From Paenibacillus lutrae (GTDB taxonomy: Bacteria > Bacillota > Bacilli > Paenibacillales > NBRC-103111): 64,000 bases of DNA. Under the pieces are notes generated by a model. It saw only the letters and a program-made list of their open reading frames with translations, did no database searches and was not told the origin of the DNA. Positions 42,089 through 51,179 of this stretch are shown in pieces (position 1 is the stretch's first letter; each line of letters opens with the position of its first letter). A program made the position numbers and the translations under genes. The stretch is taken from positions 564,113-628,112 of the forward strand of contig NZ_RHLK01000002.1 in NCBI RefSeq assembly GCF_009757775.1, in the 5' to 3' direction.

Positions 42089-42880
42089 ATGACGACACAA
42101 TGGGTTTCCCCGGAGCAGCTCCTTCAGTACAAGCAGCAGGGATATGCTGTTATTCCGGGAATGTTTGCAGAGCATGAGGTTGCCCGGCTGAAGCAGGGAC
42201 TGAGGGAAGTGTGGACAGAAGGCATCCGGAGGCGGACGATCTTGCAGAGCATGCTGTTTCCTGTGGAAAGTCTTTTTCCGCCTTTGCGCAACGTCCACCA
42301 GGGACATAAGGATCTCCTGAATTGGGCGCTGGACCGCAGAACATTCGGTACAGCTTCGGAGCTTCTCGGCGAAGGGGCTCTGCTCGTCGGATCAACAGGC
42401 TTCTATAAATGTCCGGGAGCCAAGCAGCTTCCGCTGCACCAGGACAATTATGACATCGGTGCCGATCCTTCGGCAGGCTGTGCCTTCTGGATCTCCCTGG
42501 ACGGGGCGGACCCCGGCAACGGCGGGTTGAAGATGGTGCCCCGCAGCCACCGTCTCGGCCTGCTGAAGCCGAGAATGCCGGGCAGCCGCTCCACCTACGG
42601 GCAGTCGGTTCCGGTCCCCGATCATCACGAAGCGGTCGATGTCGTTACCGCCCCCGGCGATGTTGTCGTGTTCCACGGCTTTACGGTGCACGGCTCCCAT
42701 GCGAACCGGACACGCTATGATTTCCGCAATTCGCTGGTCCTGCATTTTGTAGGGGAGAGCGTTAAAAGTCTCTTTGTCCAGAACAGGGAACTGTTAAACT
42801 CGGCGGGGGATAAAATATTCAGGCCCGTCAACAAATCACACAGTGTTAAAAGGTTGTTTCTGACCTCCGATTCCAACTGA
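42089..42880 (+). CDS. PhyH-family Fe(II)/2-oxoglutarate dioxygenase (clade A)
   Basis: The 263 residues have ligands His117-Gln-Asp119 (LPLHQDNYDIG), His201 (FTVHGSHANRTR) and Arg213. It groups with the proteins at 25148 and 25944. The ATG at 42089 is used; a second ATG at 42085 opens another frame. Placed between a carrier protein and its probable loading ligase, it may oxidise a carrier-bound acid, for example by alpha or beta hydroxylation; this is inferred from position. Confidence 0.87.
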   Translation: MTTQWVSPEQLLQYKQQGYAVIPGMFAEHEVARLKQGLREVWTEGIRRRTILQSMLFPVESLFPPLRNVHQGHKDLLNWALDRRTFGTASELLGEGALLVGSTGFYKCPGAKQLPLHQDNYDIGADPSAGCAFWISLDGADPGNGGLKMVPRSHRLGLLKPRMPGSRSTYGQSVPVPDHHEAVDVVTAPGDVVVFHGFTVHGSHANRTRYDFRNSLVLHFVGESVKSLFVQNRELLNSAGDKIFRPVNKSHSVKRLFLTSDSN

Positions 42881-42896
42881 AACGGGAGGGAAGGCT

Positions 42897-44324
42897 ATGG
42901 ATAGCAGGCAGTTTTTCTCCGAATTATACAAGCATGGCGGAGTATGCGCAGCGGACGGGACCGGGGGCTTCATGACGTATAAGCAGCTGCGGGAGCGGAT
43001 GGAACAGAACGCGCAGATCCTCACCCGGCTGGGTTTCGGCAAGAGCAACAGCAAGGGCCAGCAGCTGCTGGCGGTTGACGTCTCGCTGGGCTTTAGAGTG
43101 GTGCCGGTTTACTTGGCTGCCCTGCTCCTTAACATCACGCTTATCCCTGTGGATCCGCTCAGAAATCCCGCCTTGTCGGACAAAATCCTCCGGTGGACGA
43201 AGGCGGAGCTTTATATCACGGACAGCAGCCTGGACAGTCTGGGTAAGATTCTGCCGGGAAGTCTTCCCGGGACGATCCCTTCGCACAGGCAGGAACTGAG
43301 CGAGGTAGCCGTTGTGCTGTACACATCGGGAACGACGGGGCGTCCCAAAGGCGTAATGTTGACCTACGGCAACATTTGGTCGAATCTCCGCAGTATTCTG
43401 GATTATTTTACGCTAACCCCGAAGGACAGGCTGTATTTGTTCCGTCCTCTGACTTACGCGTCGGCCTTCACCGGTGAACTGCTGCCTGCCTTGTACAAAG
43501 GAGCAGCCGTTTACTTCAAGCCAGGAGATATCAACCCGATCGGCACGATGAAGAGTCTGGCCCGGGACGGGATTACGGCCTTGGGCGTCACCCCGACCGT
43601 GGCTGCCGCTTTTGCCCGTTTCCGCAGCCGTTATGATTTCTCGGGGCTGCGCTATCTGATTCTGAGCGGGGAATGCCTGAGCGCCGCACATGCCGAGCAA
43701 ATTACGGCCGCCTTTCCGGCAGCCGGGATTTGGAACGCATACGGATTGACCGAGGCTTCTCCGAGAATAAGCTGTCTGACGGAGGCGGGTGCGGTAATCC
43801 GCAAGAAAGGCTGCGTGGGCAGACCGCTGGCGGGTGTAAAGGTGAAGGTAGCGGATTCTCAGGGGCGCCCTGTACCGGAAGGGCAGGAAGGCATCCTTTA
43901 CGCTGCCGGCCCCAATATCATGAAGGGCTATTATGGGGATCCGGAAGCGACCGCCCGCAAAATAACGGATGGCTGGCTGTGCACCGGCGACCGGGCGGTA
44001 ATCCGGGAGGGCGAAATTTATGTACTGGGAAGAAGTGACTTTCTTTTGATCCGGGGCGGAATCAACATGGATCCGAGTGAAATCGAAAGCGAGCTGACCC
44101 GAATTCCCCAAATCCGCGAAGCATTGGTATTCGGAGAAACCAGCGAAGGAAGAACGCGGGTTCATGCCTGGATCACTTGTGACAGCGGAGCGGAGATTCC
44201 CCAGATCCGTTCGACTATCATACGGACGATCAGGGACTCCAGACTCTGGCCCGATGTGATCGAAATCAAGCAGGAGCTTCCCAAGACCGCAAGCGGCAAG
44301 TTGATTCGACCTATTAATCCTTAG
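42897..44324 (+). CDS. ANL-superfamily acyl/aminoacyl adenylating ligase
   Basis: The 475 residues contain VVLYTSGTTGRPKGVMLTYGN near residue 140 (P-loop), NAYGLTEAS near 280, GWLCTGDRAVI near 360, the hinge GRSDFLLIRGGINMDPSEIE and the catalytic Lys near the end (PKTASGKLI). It activates a carboxylic acid with ATP and passes it to CoA or a carrier protein. With the carrier protein at 41721 and the aminotransferase directly downstream it would load a starter acid or amino acid. Substrate specificity cannot be read by eye. Confidence 0.88.
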   Translation: MDSRQFFSELYKHGGVCAADGTGGFMTYKQLRERMEQNAQILTRLGFGKSNSKGQQLLAVDVSLGFRVVPVYLAALLLNITLIPVDPLRNPALSDKILRWTKAELYITDSSLDSLGKILPGSLPGTIPSHRQELSEVAVVLYTSGTTGRPKGVMLTYGNIWSNLRSILDYFTLTPKDRLYLFRPLTYASAFTGELLPALYKGAAVYFKPGDINPIGTMKSLARDGITALGVTPTVAAAFARFRSRYDFSGLRYLILSGECLSAAHAEQITAAFPAAGIWNAYGLTEASPRISCLTEAGAVIRKKGCVGRPLAGVKVKVADSQGRPVPEGQEGILYAAGPNIMKGYYGDPEATARKITDGWLCTGDRAVIREGEIYVLGRSDFLLIRGGINMDPSEIESELTRIPQIREALVFGETSEGRTRVHAWITCDSGAEIPQIRSTIIRTIRDSRLWPDVIEIKQELPKTASGKLIRPINP

Positions 44325-44334
44325 AGGTGAGAAT

Positions 44335-45660
44335 ATGCAAACAAGCTATCCGGTCATTCACCCGTTCACGTGGATGCCGCCGAGCGGGTCGCTGACCCCG
44401 GAAGCATGGTACGGGCAGTATACGTGTCTGGAGAGGGGGGAAGGATCGTGGGTGTACGACACACACGGCAACGCCTATCTGTATACGACAACGGCTGTGC
44501 CTGCAGTGGGTCTCGGGCATTGGCAGGTAATCCGGGCGATGAAGGAGCAGATGGAGAAGCTTAGCTTTGCTTCAACCTGTGCCCAGACGCACAATCTTGT
44601 TCAAGCTCTGGCGGAAAAACTGATCTCGCTGTGCAGCCGCCGATATTCCAAGGTATTCTTCGCCAACGATGGGTCGGGAGCCGTTGAAACCGCCATGCGG
44701 ATGGTCCGTCAGCACTTTATTACCCGTGGGGAAAGCAGGCGGGAGATGTTCATTTCCCTGGATGGCAGCTATCACGGAACCACATACGGGTCAGGTTCCG
44801 TGACTCATCTGGGCATCCGGGAAATGTTCGGCAAAGGTCTGGAAGGCTGCTTGTGCGCGCCGACTCCGAATCTGTACCGGCCCCCGGCCGGCACAGATTC
44901 CCCGGAAAGCGCCGCAGCTTTCTGTCTGAAAGAACTGGAGCGGATAATCACGGAGGCCGGACCGGAGAACATCGCAGCCGTACTCGTCGAGCCCATTCAA
45001 GCGGTCAATGGGATTGTTCTCATGCCGGAGTCGTTTTTTAAGCAGCTCAGGGCTCTGACACGGCAGTACGGTATTCTGGTCATCGCCGACGAAGTAACGA
45101 CCGGGCTCGGCAGAGCGGGATATTGGTCGCTCAGCGAGCATTACGGCCTGGAACCGGATGTACTGGCTGTATCCAAGGGTTTGACCGGCGGTTACTTCCC
45201 TATGGGAGCGGCTCTGATATCGGATGCTCTGGACAGCAGCCTGTTCGGCGAAGGAGGCATCCTGCTTCATGGCTCGACCCAGTGCGGCCATCCCGTAGGG
45301 TGTGCGGCCGCTCTTGCGGTACTGGACATCATCGAGCAAGAGCGGCTGCCGGACAATGCGCTCCTCCGGGGCAAAGACCTCATCAACGGATTCAGGGAAT
45401 CGCTTGACGATCATCCTTGCGTAGGTGACATACGGGGTCAAGGACTTATGCTCGCCCTGGAGTTTGTGAAGGACAAGCAGACGAAGGAACCGGTAGATTA
45501 CGAATGGGGCAAGAAGCTGACCAAGTTACTGCACGGGGAGGGTATTCTGGGCAACTACTTTAACGGAATCCTGCTCATGTATCCCCCATTGAACGTAAGT
45601 GAAGAAGAATGTGACTTTCTTATCCATGGCGTATCAAGAGCGCTGAGAAGAATGAGGTGA
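44335..45660 (+). CDS. Class III PLP-dependent aminotransferase
   Basis: The 441 residues follow the omega-aminotransferase pattern: FANDGSGAVETAMRMVRQ near residue 105, the SYHGTTYG region near 145, AVLVEPIQAVNGIVLMPESFF near 220, VIADEVTTGLGRAGYW near 247 and the PLP Lys in AVSKGLTGGYFPMGA near 283. The family aminates aldehydes, keto acids or sugars using an amino acid donor. In the cluster it may build the amine that is later aminoacylated. The stop overlaps the methyltransferase start. Confidence 0.88.
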   Translation: MQTSYPVIHPFTWMPPSGSLTPEAWYGQYTCLERGEGSWVYDTHGNAYLYTTTAVPAVGLGHWQVIRAMKEQMEKLSFASTCAQTHNLVQALAEKLISLCSRRYSKVFFANDGSGAVETAMRMVRQHFITRGESRREMFISLDGSYHGTTYGSGSVTHLGIREMFGKGLEGCLCAPTPNLYRPPAGTDSPESAAAFCLKELERIITEAGPENIAAVLVEPIQAVNGIVLMPESFFKQLRALTRQYGILVIADEVTTGLGRAGYWSLSEHYGLEPDVLAVSKGLTGGYFPMGAALISDALDSSLFGEGGILLHGSTQCGHPVGCAAALAVLDIIEQERLPDNALLRGKDLINGFRESLDDHPCVGDIRGQGLMLALEFVKDKQTKEPVDYEWGKKLTKLLHGEGILGNYFNGILLMYPPLNVSEEECDFLIHGVSRALRRMR

Positions 45661-46427
45661 GTCTATTGGCGGACAGAGAGCATTGGCATGATTTTTTCGG
45701 TGCAGATTATCTGCTTTTCTCCGAAGTGATATTGCATGAAGAGCGGACGGCCTTCGAGGTGGATCAGCTCCTCCAGCTGCTCCGGCTCCCGCAGGGTGCC
45801 CGCATACTGGATCTGGGCTGCGGACAGGGACGGATTAGCGTGCCGCTGGCGCGAAGAGGCTACAAGGTGACAGGGATGGATGCATCCCGGACGCTGCTGG
45901 CAGCAGCGCGGAAGAGGGCGGAGTCCGCTGGAACGGCCGGGAATGCCGAGTTTGTAGAGCTTGATATGCGGGGGCTGGAGGCTGTGGAAGAGTTCGATGC
46001 GGTCATCAACCTGGGAACGGCCTTCGGCTATCTCCAGCATGAAGAAGAAGACCGGGACATTGTCCGCCGGATTGTCCGCAGTCTGAAGCCGGGCGGACAG
46101 TTCATCCAGGAAACGGAGAACCGGGAGTTTAAGCTTATGCACAGCGCGAAGAAAACGTGGGACATGATGAATGGCCAGCCTGTCTGGTCCCAGCGCGAGT
46201 TCGACAGCGTGAGCGGCAGATGGAATGAAGTGATGAACTGGCTGGAAGCCGGCAATCTCAAGACATCGCGCCTGAATCTCAGACTGTATGCGGCTACCGA
46301 GCTGCTCGGCATGCATACCGAAGCAGGTCTGATCCGTGAAGGGGTATACGGCGGTTTCGACTTCTCCCCCCTTACCACGAACAGTCCCCGACTTCTGATT
46401 CATTTGAAGAAAAAACAGGATGCATAA
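45657..46427 (+). CDS. SAM-dependent methyltransferase (class I)
   Basis: The 256 residues have motif I ILDLGCGQGRISVPLARRGYKVTGMDAS near residue 45, EFDAVINLGTAFGYLQ near 118 and RSLKPGGQFIQETENRE near 140. The start is the GTG at 45657 overlapping the aminotransferase stop; a TTG at 45666 is an alternative with GAGGTGAG just before it. It likely N- or O-methylates a product intermediate; the neighbouring aminotransferase makes an amine substrate plausible. Confidence 0.83.
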   Translation: MSLLADREHWHDFFGADYLLFSEVILHEERTAFEVDQLLQLLRLPQGARILDLGCGQGRISVPLARRGYKVTGMDASRTLLAAARKRAESAGTAGNAEFVELDMRGLEAVEEFDAVINLGTAFGYLQHEEEDRDIVRRIVRSLKPGGQFIQETENREFKLMHSAKKTWDMMNGQPVWSQREFDSVSGRWNEVMNWLEAGNLKTSRLNLRLYAATELLGMHTEAGLIREGVYGGFDFSPLTTNSPRLLIHLKKKQDA

Positions 46428-46482
46428 CTTGCACAGTGGCACTTTAAGCCGGGAAAATATCCGATGAGCAGGGGGAGAACGG

Positions 46483-46845
46483 ATGGATAACGTTAACAAG
46501 CACAAGCTGATCAAATGGGATGAAATGAAGTGGGAGCCCGGGATTTATGAGAATACGGAGATGAGTTATCTGTACGAAGATGAGCAGGGCCGGCTCTGTT
46601 TTCTGGTGAAGCTGCATCCGGGCAGTTTTATCCCGATGCACGATCACCCGCGCCGGGAATTCGCCTACTTGATTAAGGGTGATTTGATTCTCAATGAGGA
46701 TGAAGTGATGAAGGAAGGGGATTTTCTGACAGCGGGGCTGGCCGAATCCCATGACGTGCGTACGGAGAACGGGGCTCTTCTATACGTCTTTATTGACTAC
46801 CATGTAATCCGGCAGCAAATCGTTGAAATCGAAGCTACTTCGTAA
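46483..46845 (+). CDS. Cupin-domain protein
   Basis: The small cupin of 120 residues has the metal motif GSFIPMHDHPRREFAYLIKGDLIL (two His and one Glu) near residue 44 and a second motif GLAESHDVRTENGALLYVFID. It resembles the ChrR-type cupins. It may be an oxygenase, an isomerase or a sensor; context, between two methyltransferases, favours a tailoring role. A 55-bp gap with no feature precedes it. Confidence 0.78.
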   Translation: MDNVNKHKLIKWDEMKWEPGIYENTEMSYLYEDEQGRLCFLVKLHPGSFIPMHDHPRREFAYLIKGDLILNEDEVMKEGDFLTAGLAESHDVRTENGALLYVFIDYHVIRQQIVEIEATS

Positions 46846-46857
46846 GCCGAGGAGGAA

Positions 46858-47940
46858 ATGGAAGTGACCGGTGTTGCAACAGTCAAGACGGCTCTATTCA
46901 ATGAAGCCTATCATGCTTCCTATGATTATGTGTCTGATTATACGGCCTTTACCATCCTGCAGGTTTTGAAGGAGGAGGGCTTGCTCTCCTCAGCTCTTGC
47001 CGGAGAGCAAGAAATCATCTCCCGGCTAGGCGGCACGGATGCCAACATCCCTTTGGTCCGGTGGGCCCTGTTATTTCTGGAGCAGCAATTGTTTATCCGG
47101 AAGACGGATCCGGGCGTTTGGGAAACGACGGACAAAGGAAAACACTGGACGGATCGCGGCAATCCGTTCCCGGCCGTTCATGTCACTCCTTCCCTGGATC
47201 TGATCCGGTATGTCGGCTCATTCTGGCTGAAAGCGCTGCGGGATGAAGTGGAGCCCCGGCAAGTTCTTTTTAACCGGAGCGGAGCCGCTTTGTGGGAACG
47301 TTATTTTCATAACGCCCATGATTTGTATGCGGTTCACAACCAATGGGCGGCTGAGGAACTGGCGGACCTGATGACAGGACCTTGCGAAGTATTGGAGCTG
47401 GGTACCGGCTTCGGATCGGCAACCCGGGCTCTTCTGACGGAGATGAGGCTCCGGTCTAAGAAACTCCTCCGCTACACGGTTACGGATGCCAGTACGCTTC
47501 TGGCCGTCAAAGCCAGAAGGTCTCTGGAGACAGAGCTTGCATCCGACAAGCTGAGGCACAAGAAGCTGGATCTTAACGATATACCGGCCGGAGAAGGGGA
47601 GCATGATTTTATTTTCGCCGTGAATGTGATGCACTGTGCGGATCAGCCGGTCCATGCTCTAAGCAGACTGCGCGAGCATCTGAAGCCCGGCGGCTCTATT
47701 CTCCTGTCCGAGTGCGTCCGGAGGGACTACAGGAGCAAGCTGCAGCAGGAATTTATTTTCTCCATGCTGCCGGACTTCCGGGAGGTTGGTACCGGAAGCG
47801 GCGATCTCACCTGTTTCGGCTTATTAAGGCCGGAAGACTGGTGGGACATTATGCAGGCTGCCGGCTTCGGGCAAGTTGAGGTCAAAGTCAACGAGGGGCC
47901 TGTGCGTGGCGCCATAATCACAGGAACCAGGGAGAAATAG
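46858..47940 (+). CDS. SAM-dependent methyltransferase with N-terminal helical domain
   Basis: The 360 residues have an N-terminal winged-helix-like region (DYTAFTILQVLKEEGLL...VRWALLFLEQQLFIRK) as in O-methyltransferases, motif I CEVLELGTGFGSATRALLTE near residue 178, FAVNVMHCADQPVHALSRLREHLKPGG near 255 and the C-terminal AAGFGQVEVKVNEG. This architecture is common in natural-product methyltransferases and PKS MT domains. AGGAGG stands very close to the ATG at 46858, so the GTG at 46864 may be the true start. Confidence 0.82.
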   Translation: MEVTGVATVKTALFNEAYHASYDYVSDYTAFTILQVLKEEGLLSSALAGEQEIISRLGGTDANIPLVRWALLFLEQQLFIRKTDPGVWETTDKGKHWTDRGNPFPAVHVTPSLDLIRYVGSFWLKALRDEVEPRQVLFNRSGAALWERYFHNAHDLYAVHNQWAAEELADLMTGPCEVLELGTGFGSATRALLTEMRLRSKKLLRYTVTDASTLLAVKARRSLETELASDKLRHKKLDLNDIPAGEGEHDFIFAVNVMHCADQPVHALSRLREHLKPGGSILLSECVRRDYRSKLQQEFIFSMLPDFREVGTGSGDLTCFGLLRPEDWWDIMQAAGFGQVEVKVNEGPVRGAIITGTREK

Positions 47941-47951
47941 AGGGCCGTCCG

Positions 47952-48095
47952 ATGATTATTGTTGTAGAGCTATTTATTTATTATCTGGCCTCCATTCAGC
48001 TTCATGGGGTCTCCATACCTTTATTTACCAGCCCGGACAGTGAAGAGTTAAAGACGGTGCGGATAGAACAGGATTACAGCCAATTTAAACGGTGA
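47952..48095 (+). CDS. Small 47-residue protein of unknown function
   Basis: The ATG at 47952 follows GAGGG at 7-nt spacing, a good ribosome site. The product has a hydrophobic N-terminal half (begins MIIVVELFIYYLASIQLHG) and a charged C-terminal half with EELKTVRIEQDYSQFKR. It fills an otherwise empty gap between the methyltransferase and the TPR gene. A short peptide cofactor, chaperone or membrane-attached peptide is possible; no family is recognised. Confidence 0.45.
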   Translation: MIIVVELFIYYLASIQLHGVSIPLFTSPDSEELKTVRIEQDYSQFKR

Positions 48096-48102
48096 ATAAC
48101 CC

Positions 48103-48128
48103 AGGACAAGGGAGAATCCCGTCCTTTC
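48103..48128 (+). terminator. Weak hairpin, possible attenuator/terminator
   Basis: AGGAC(AA)GGGA...TCCC...GTCCT forms a bulged stem followed by only three T residues. If active it would separate the tailoring genes from the PKS-type genes; a weak call. Confidence 0.3.
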
Positions 48129-48153
48129 CTGATTCAAGTGAGAGGGGTGCTTT

Positions 48154-49002
48154 ATGAAAAAAAGATGGCAGTTTTTTCTTGCTTTGCTGATTACAGCCGG
48201 CCTGCTGACAGGGGCTTACTTGTACTGGAATAAACCTTATAAGCTTCCCCCTGTCTCGGATGAGATGAAGCTGGCTGAATTCAACCTGGTCTTTGATCAG
48301 GAGAGAAGCGTGCAGATTGCAGGCGATGCTTCGGTCGACGAGCTGAAAAGGCTCGTAACGAATAATCCCGATAATCTGGCTTACAGCAATGAGCTTCGTT
48401 TGAAAATGGGAAAAAGCGAGCAGACGGAGGCTTTTATTTCTTTTATGACAGAAATGAATAACCCGCCGGCGAGGGCCAAGCTTCAGCTGGCATTGGGGTA
48501 TATCGACAGGATGCAGAACCAGTCTCTGGGGACCGCTTCGCTCGGGCAGATTTCCGTACACTCCATCAACCAGTTGAACGAAATTCTGGAGAAAGATCCT
48601 TATGACTGGCTGGCACATTACGCCCGGGGGATCAATAATCTCTACTGGCCGGTCGGGCTGCAGCGGATCGACAAATCCATCCAGGATTTATCGTTCTGTC
48701 TGGCTGTCACCAAGAAATTCGAGCAAGAAACCCCTTTTTATATGTGGGCCCTGGCTTACACGGCTCTTGGAGATGCACTGGTTAAAAAAGGGGAGGTCGG
48801 CGATGGAATCGACATCTGGAAACAGGGATACAAGTCGCATCCGGATGACGCCGGTTTGAAGGAAAGAGCAGCCGCCTCCAGGGAGCAGGCGCTGGAGATC
48901 GTCATCCGTGACAGAGGAATGGATCAGTTCCAGCGGCCGTCTCCGGACATCGGCGATTTGAGCCCGATCTGGAAGCCTTCCAAAGAAGGGCAAATTCAAT
49001 GA
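48154..49002 (+). CDS. Membrane-anchored TPR-like protein associated with the UnbV/UnbU cassette
   Basis: The 282 residues start with an uncleaved-looking anchor KKRWQFFLALLITAGLLTGAYLYW. Helical repeats follow that resemble TPRs, for example ASLGQISVHSINQLNEILEKDPYDWLAHYARGINNLYW near residue 130 and ETPFYMWALAYTALGDALVKKGEVGDGIDIWKQGYKSHPDD near 190. The bulk should lie outside the membrane. TPR proteins of this sort occur with UnbV/UnbU-like genes in other clusters, from memory of gene neighbourhoods. The last codon overlaps the ketosynthase start (ATGA). Confidence 0.68.
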   Translation: MKKRWQFFLALLITAGLLTGAYLYWNKPYKLPPVSDEMKLAEFNLVFDQERSVQIAGDASVDELKRLVTNNPDNLAYSNELRLKMGKSEQTEAFISFMTEMNNPPARAKLQLALGYIDRMQNQSLGTASLGQISVHSINQLNEILEKDPYDWLAHYARGINNLYWPVGLQRIDKSIQDLSFCLAVTKKFEQETPFYMWALAYTALGDALVKKGEVGDGIDIWKQGYKSHPDDAGLKERAAASREQALEIVIRDRGMDQFQRPSPDIGDLSPIWKPSKEGQIQ

Positions 49003-50267
49003 AAACGGGGAGTGCAGCAATTGCCGGCAATGGCAATACAAGGATTGCGGGGGAAGGGGGACGGATTATGATGAAGCCGCCCGGCAGGCAAGCCGTTGTA
49101 ACCGGTCTGGGAGTCGTTACTTCTATCGGCAGCGGGGAAGAAACGTTCTGGCGGAATCTGCTGGAAGGATCTACAGGGCTTAAACCGGTCACGGTATTCG
49201 ATACGAGCGGGCATACGAATAAGCTGGCCTGCCAGATCGATGAGATTCCGCTGTCGCTGTACAACCAGGAAGAGATCCGCGCTTCGGGAAGAGCGACCCG
49301 GATTCTGGTCCCGGCAATCGAGCAGGCACTGAGAAGCGCGGGTCTGGACCAGGAAGCGTCCGCAGACTGCCGGATCGGTCTCTGCGTCGGCACCACGATG
49401 GGGGACATCGATCCGCTGGAGAACGCTTTGCACGGGCAGAGAAGCCGGGCGTTCGGCGGTCCTCACGAAATTACGGGGCAGATCCAGAAGATGATGCGCC
49501 TGCAAGGGCCCGTCTGGACGTTCACGAATGCCTGTGCCGCCGGGAACTTCGCCATCGCCCGAGCCGTGGACGAGATTGCGGCAGGCCGGGCCGACATCAT
49601 GATCGCGTGCGGAGTCGATTCGCTCTCCTGGGTCGCATTCACGGGCTTCAGCACCCTGCGGGCCATGGCGCCCGACAAGTGCCGTCCCTTCGATGCGGCC
49701 CGCAAAGGGCTCATCCTCGGCGAAGGCGCCGGTGTGCTTGTGATCGAATCGCTGGAGCATGCGATATTAAGAAAGGCCCGGCCCCGCGCCCGGCTGCTCG
49801 GATACGGGATGAGCTGCGACGCTCATCATATTACGCAGCCGGACCCGGCAGGCCGGGGCGCCGCCCGTGCCATGGAGGCTGCGCTGCGGATGGCGGGCCT
49901 GGCACCCGGCGCCGTAGATTACGTGAGCTTGCACGGTACGGGCACGATGGCTAACGACAGGATGGAGGCAAGGGCGCAAGAGGCGGTATTCAGCGAAGGA
50001 AGCCTTCCGCCCGCCAGCTCCATCAAGGGCCATCTCGGCCACACCCTGGGGGCGGCCAGTGCGATTGAAGCCGTGATGAGCGTCAAGTGTCTGGAGACCG
50101 GGATAGCTCCGATGACGCTCAATCTGGAGCAAATGGACCCCGAATGCTCCATTCCGGTTATCAGGGGACAGTCCAGGCCCGGAAAGTACCGGACGATTCT
50201 TTCCAATTCTTATGCTTTCGGGGGCGTGAATTCCTCTATCCTGCTGGCCGCTTGTACTTCCGACTGA
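48999..50267 (+). CDS. Beta-ketoacyl-[ACP] synthase II-type ketosynthase (FabF-like)
   Basis: The 422-residue KS has an intact Cys-His-His triad: Cys179 (FTNACAAGNFAI), His312 (SLHGTGTMANDRMEA) and His348 (KGHLGHTLGAAS). The start at 48999 is coupled to the TPR gene; an ATG at 49068 preceded by GGGGGACGG would give a shorter N-terminus beginning at the fold and may be the main start. It condenses malonyl-ACP with an acyl chain. It forms a set with the KS-like protein at 50349 and the KS at 51179. Confidence 0.88.
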   Translation: MKTGSAAIAGNGNTRIAGEGGRIMMKPPGRQAVVTGLGVVTSIGSGEETFWRNLLEGSTGLKPVTVFDTSGHTNKLACQIDEIPLSLYNQEEIRASGRATRILVPAIEQALRSAGLDQEASADCRIGLCVGTTMGDIDPLENALHGQRSRAFGGPHEITGQIQKMMRLQGPVWTFTNACAAGNFAIARAVDEIAAGRADIMIACGVDSLSWVAFTGFSTLRAMAPDKCRPFDAARKGLILGEGAGVLVIESLEHAILRKARPRARLLGYGMSCDAHHITQPDPAGRGAARAMEAALRMAGLAPGAVDYVSLHGTGTMANDRMEARAQEAVFSEGSLPPASSIKGHLGHTLGAASAIEAVMSVKCLETGIAPMTLNLEQMDPECSIPVIRGQSRPGKYRTILSNSYAFGGVNSSILLAACTSD

Positions 50268-50348
50268 CGGCCGCCCGGCTATGATGATATGCAGCGGTAC
50301 ATTCACGGCGGTGAGCGGTCCACATCAAGCGAGTAAGGAGAGATTGGC

Positions 50349-51179
50349 ATGGAACCGGTATATATAACGGGGGCAGGATGTCTAAGAGCCCCTGGCTTCA
50401 GAAGTCTGGCAGAGATGCTCGGGGGAGGCTTATCTCCTGAGCGCGAGAACAAATTCCTGAGGATTGAAGACATTCCGCCAGCTCCCCCGACCCTCAAAAG
50501 ATTTAAAAGGCAGTCCAGAGCGGTGCAGCTGGCCGCTCTCGTGACAGGCGAGGCGCTGGGTGAGGCGGGGATTCCCGTTCCCTGCCCGGACGGGGATAAG
50601 GTCGCCATGGTGGTGGGAACCGATGACGCAAATCTGGATGCCATTTACAAGCTTAATCAGGAAGCGGAGGCTTATGGGGTCAACAACACGAGTCCGGGCT
50701 TGTTCCCGGATACCGTCCTGAACGTAACCGCCGGACAAACGGCCATTTATTATGGCCTGAGCGGGCCCAATGTGACGATTTCGAGCGGCAGCGCAACGTC
50801 TATCCGATCCTTGCAGTATGCTGTGGATCTGCTGGCTTCCGGAAGTGTTTCCCATGTGGTCGTTTGTGCCGTTCATCTCGCTGTGCCTGAAATTTTCCGG
50901 GATAATCTCCGGTATCAGACGCACATCGAATCTGCTGCGAGCCTGGTACTGTCTAAGCAGCCTCTTAACGGAACCGGCCTTAGAATGAGCATGAAAACCA
51001 GAGTAAATGAGAGCAGGGCAGATATAATCGAGATAGAAGATGAAGAACTCATTGCCTTTGCCGCTCTTGCGCTGAAAGAAAACGATGGGGCCCAGCCCTG
51101 CCGGCTTAAGATCGGATCGGCGGCCGAACGCCAGTATACGGTAGAGCTCGATAACGACGTACTGACGGAGGATGCATAG
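50349..51179 (+). CDS. Truncated ketosynthase-like protein (possible chain-length-factor analogue)
   Basis: Only 276 residues remain compared with about 410 for a KS. The N-terminal thiolase half is recognisable (MEPVYITGAGCLRAPG, VAMVVGTDDANLDAIYKL, NVTAGQTAIYYGLSGPNVTISSGSATSIRSLQYAVDLLASG). The nucleophile position holds Ser148 instead of Cys, and the C-terminal half with both active-site His is missing; the tail (ADIIEIEDEELIAFAALAL) is unlike KS. It resembles a chain-length factor in lacking the Cys but is far shorter. It is followed without a gap by an intact KS (GTG overlaps TAG by one base), suggesting a heterodimer. Confidence 0.72.
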   Translation: MEPVYITGAGCLRAPGFRSLAEMLGGGLSPERENKFLRIEDIPPAPPTLKRFKRQSRAVQLAALVTGEALGEAGIPVPCPDGDKVAMVVGTDDANLDAIYKLNQEAEAYGVNNTSPGLFPDTVLNVTAGQTAIYYGLSGPNVTISSGSATSIRSLQYAVDLLASGSVSHVVVCAVHLAVPEIFRDNLRYQTHIESAASLVLSKQPLNGTGLRMSMKTRVNESRADIIEIEDEELIAFAALALKENDGAQPCRLKIGSAAERQYTVELDNDVLTEDA

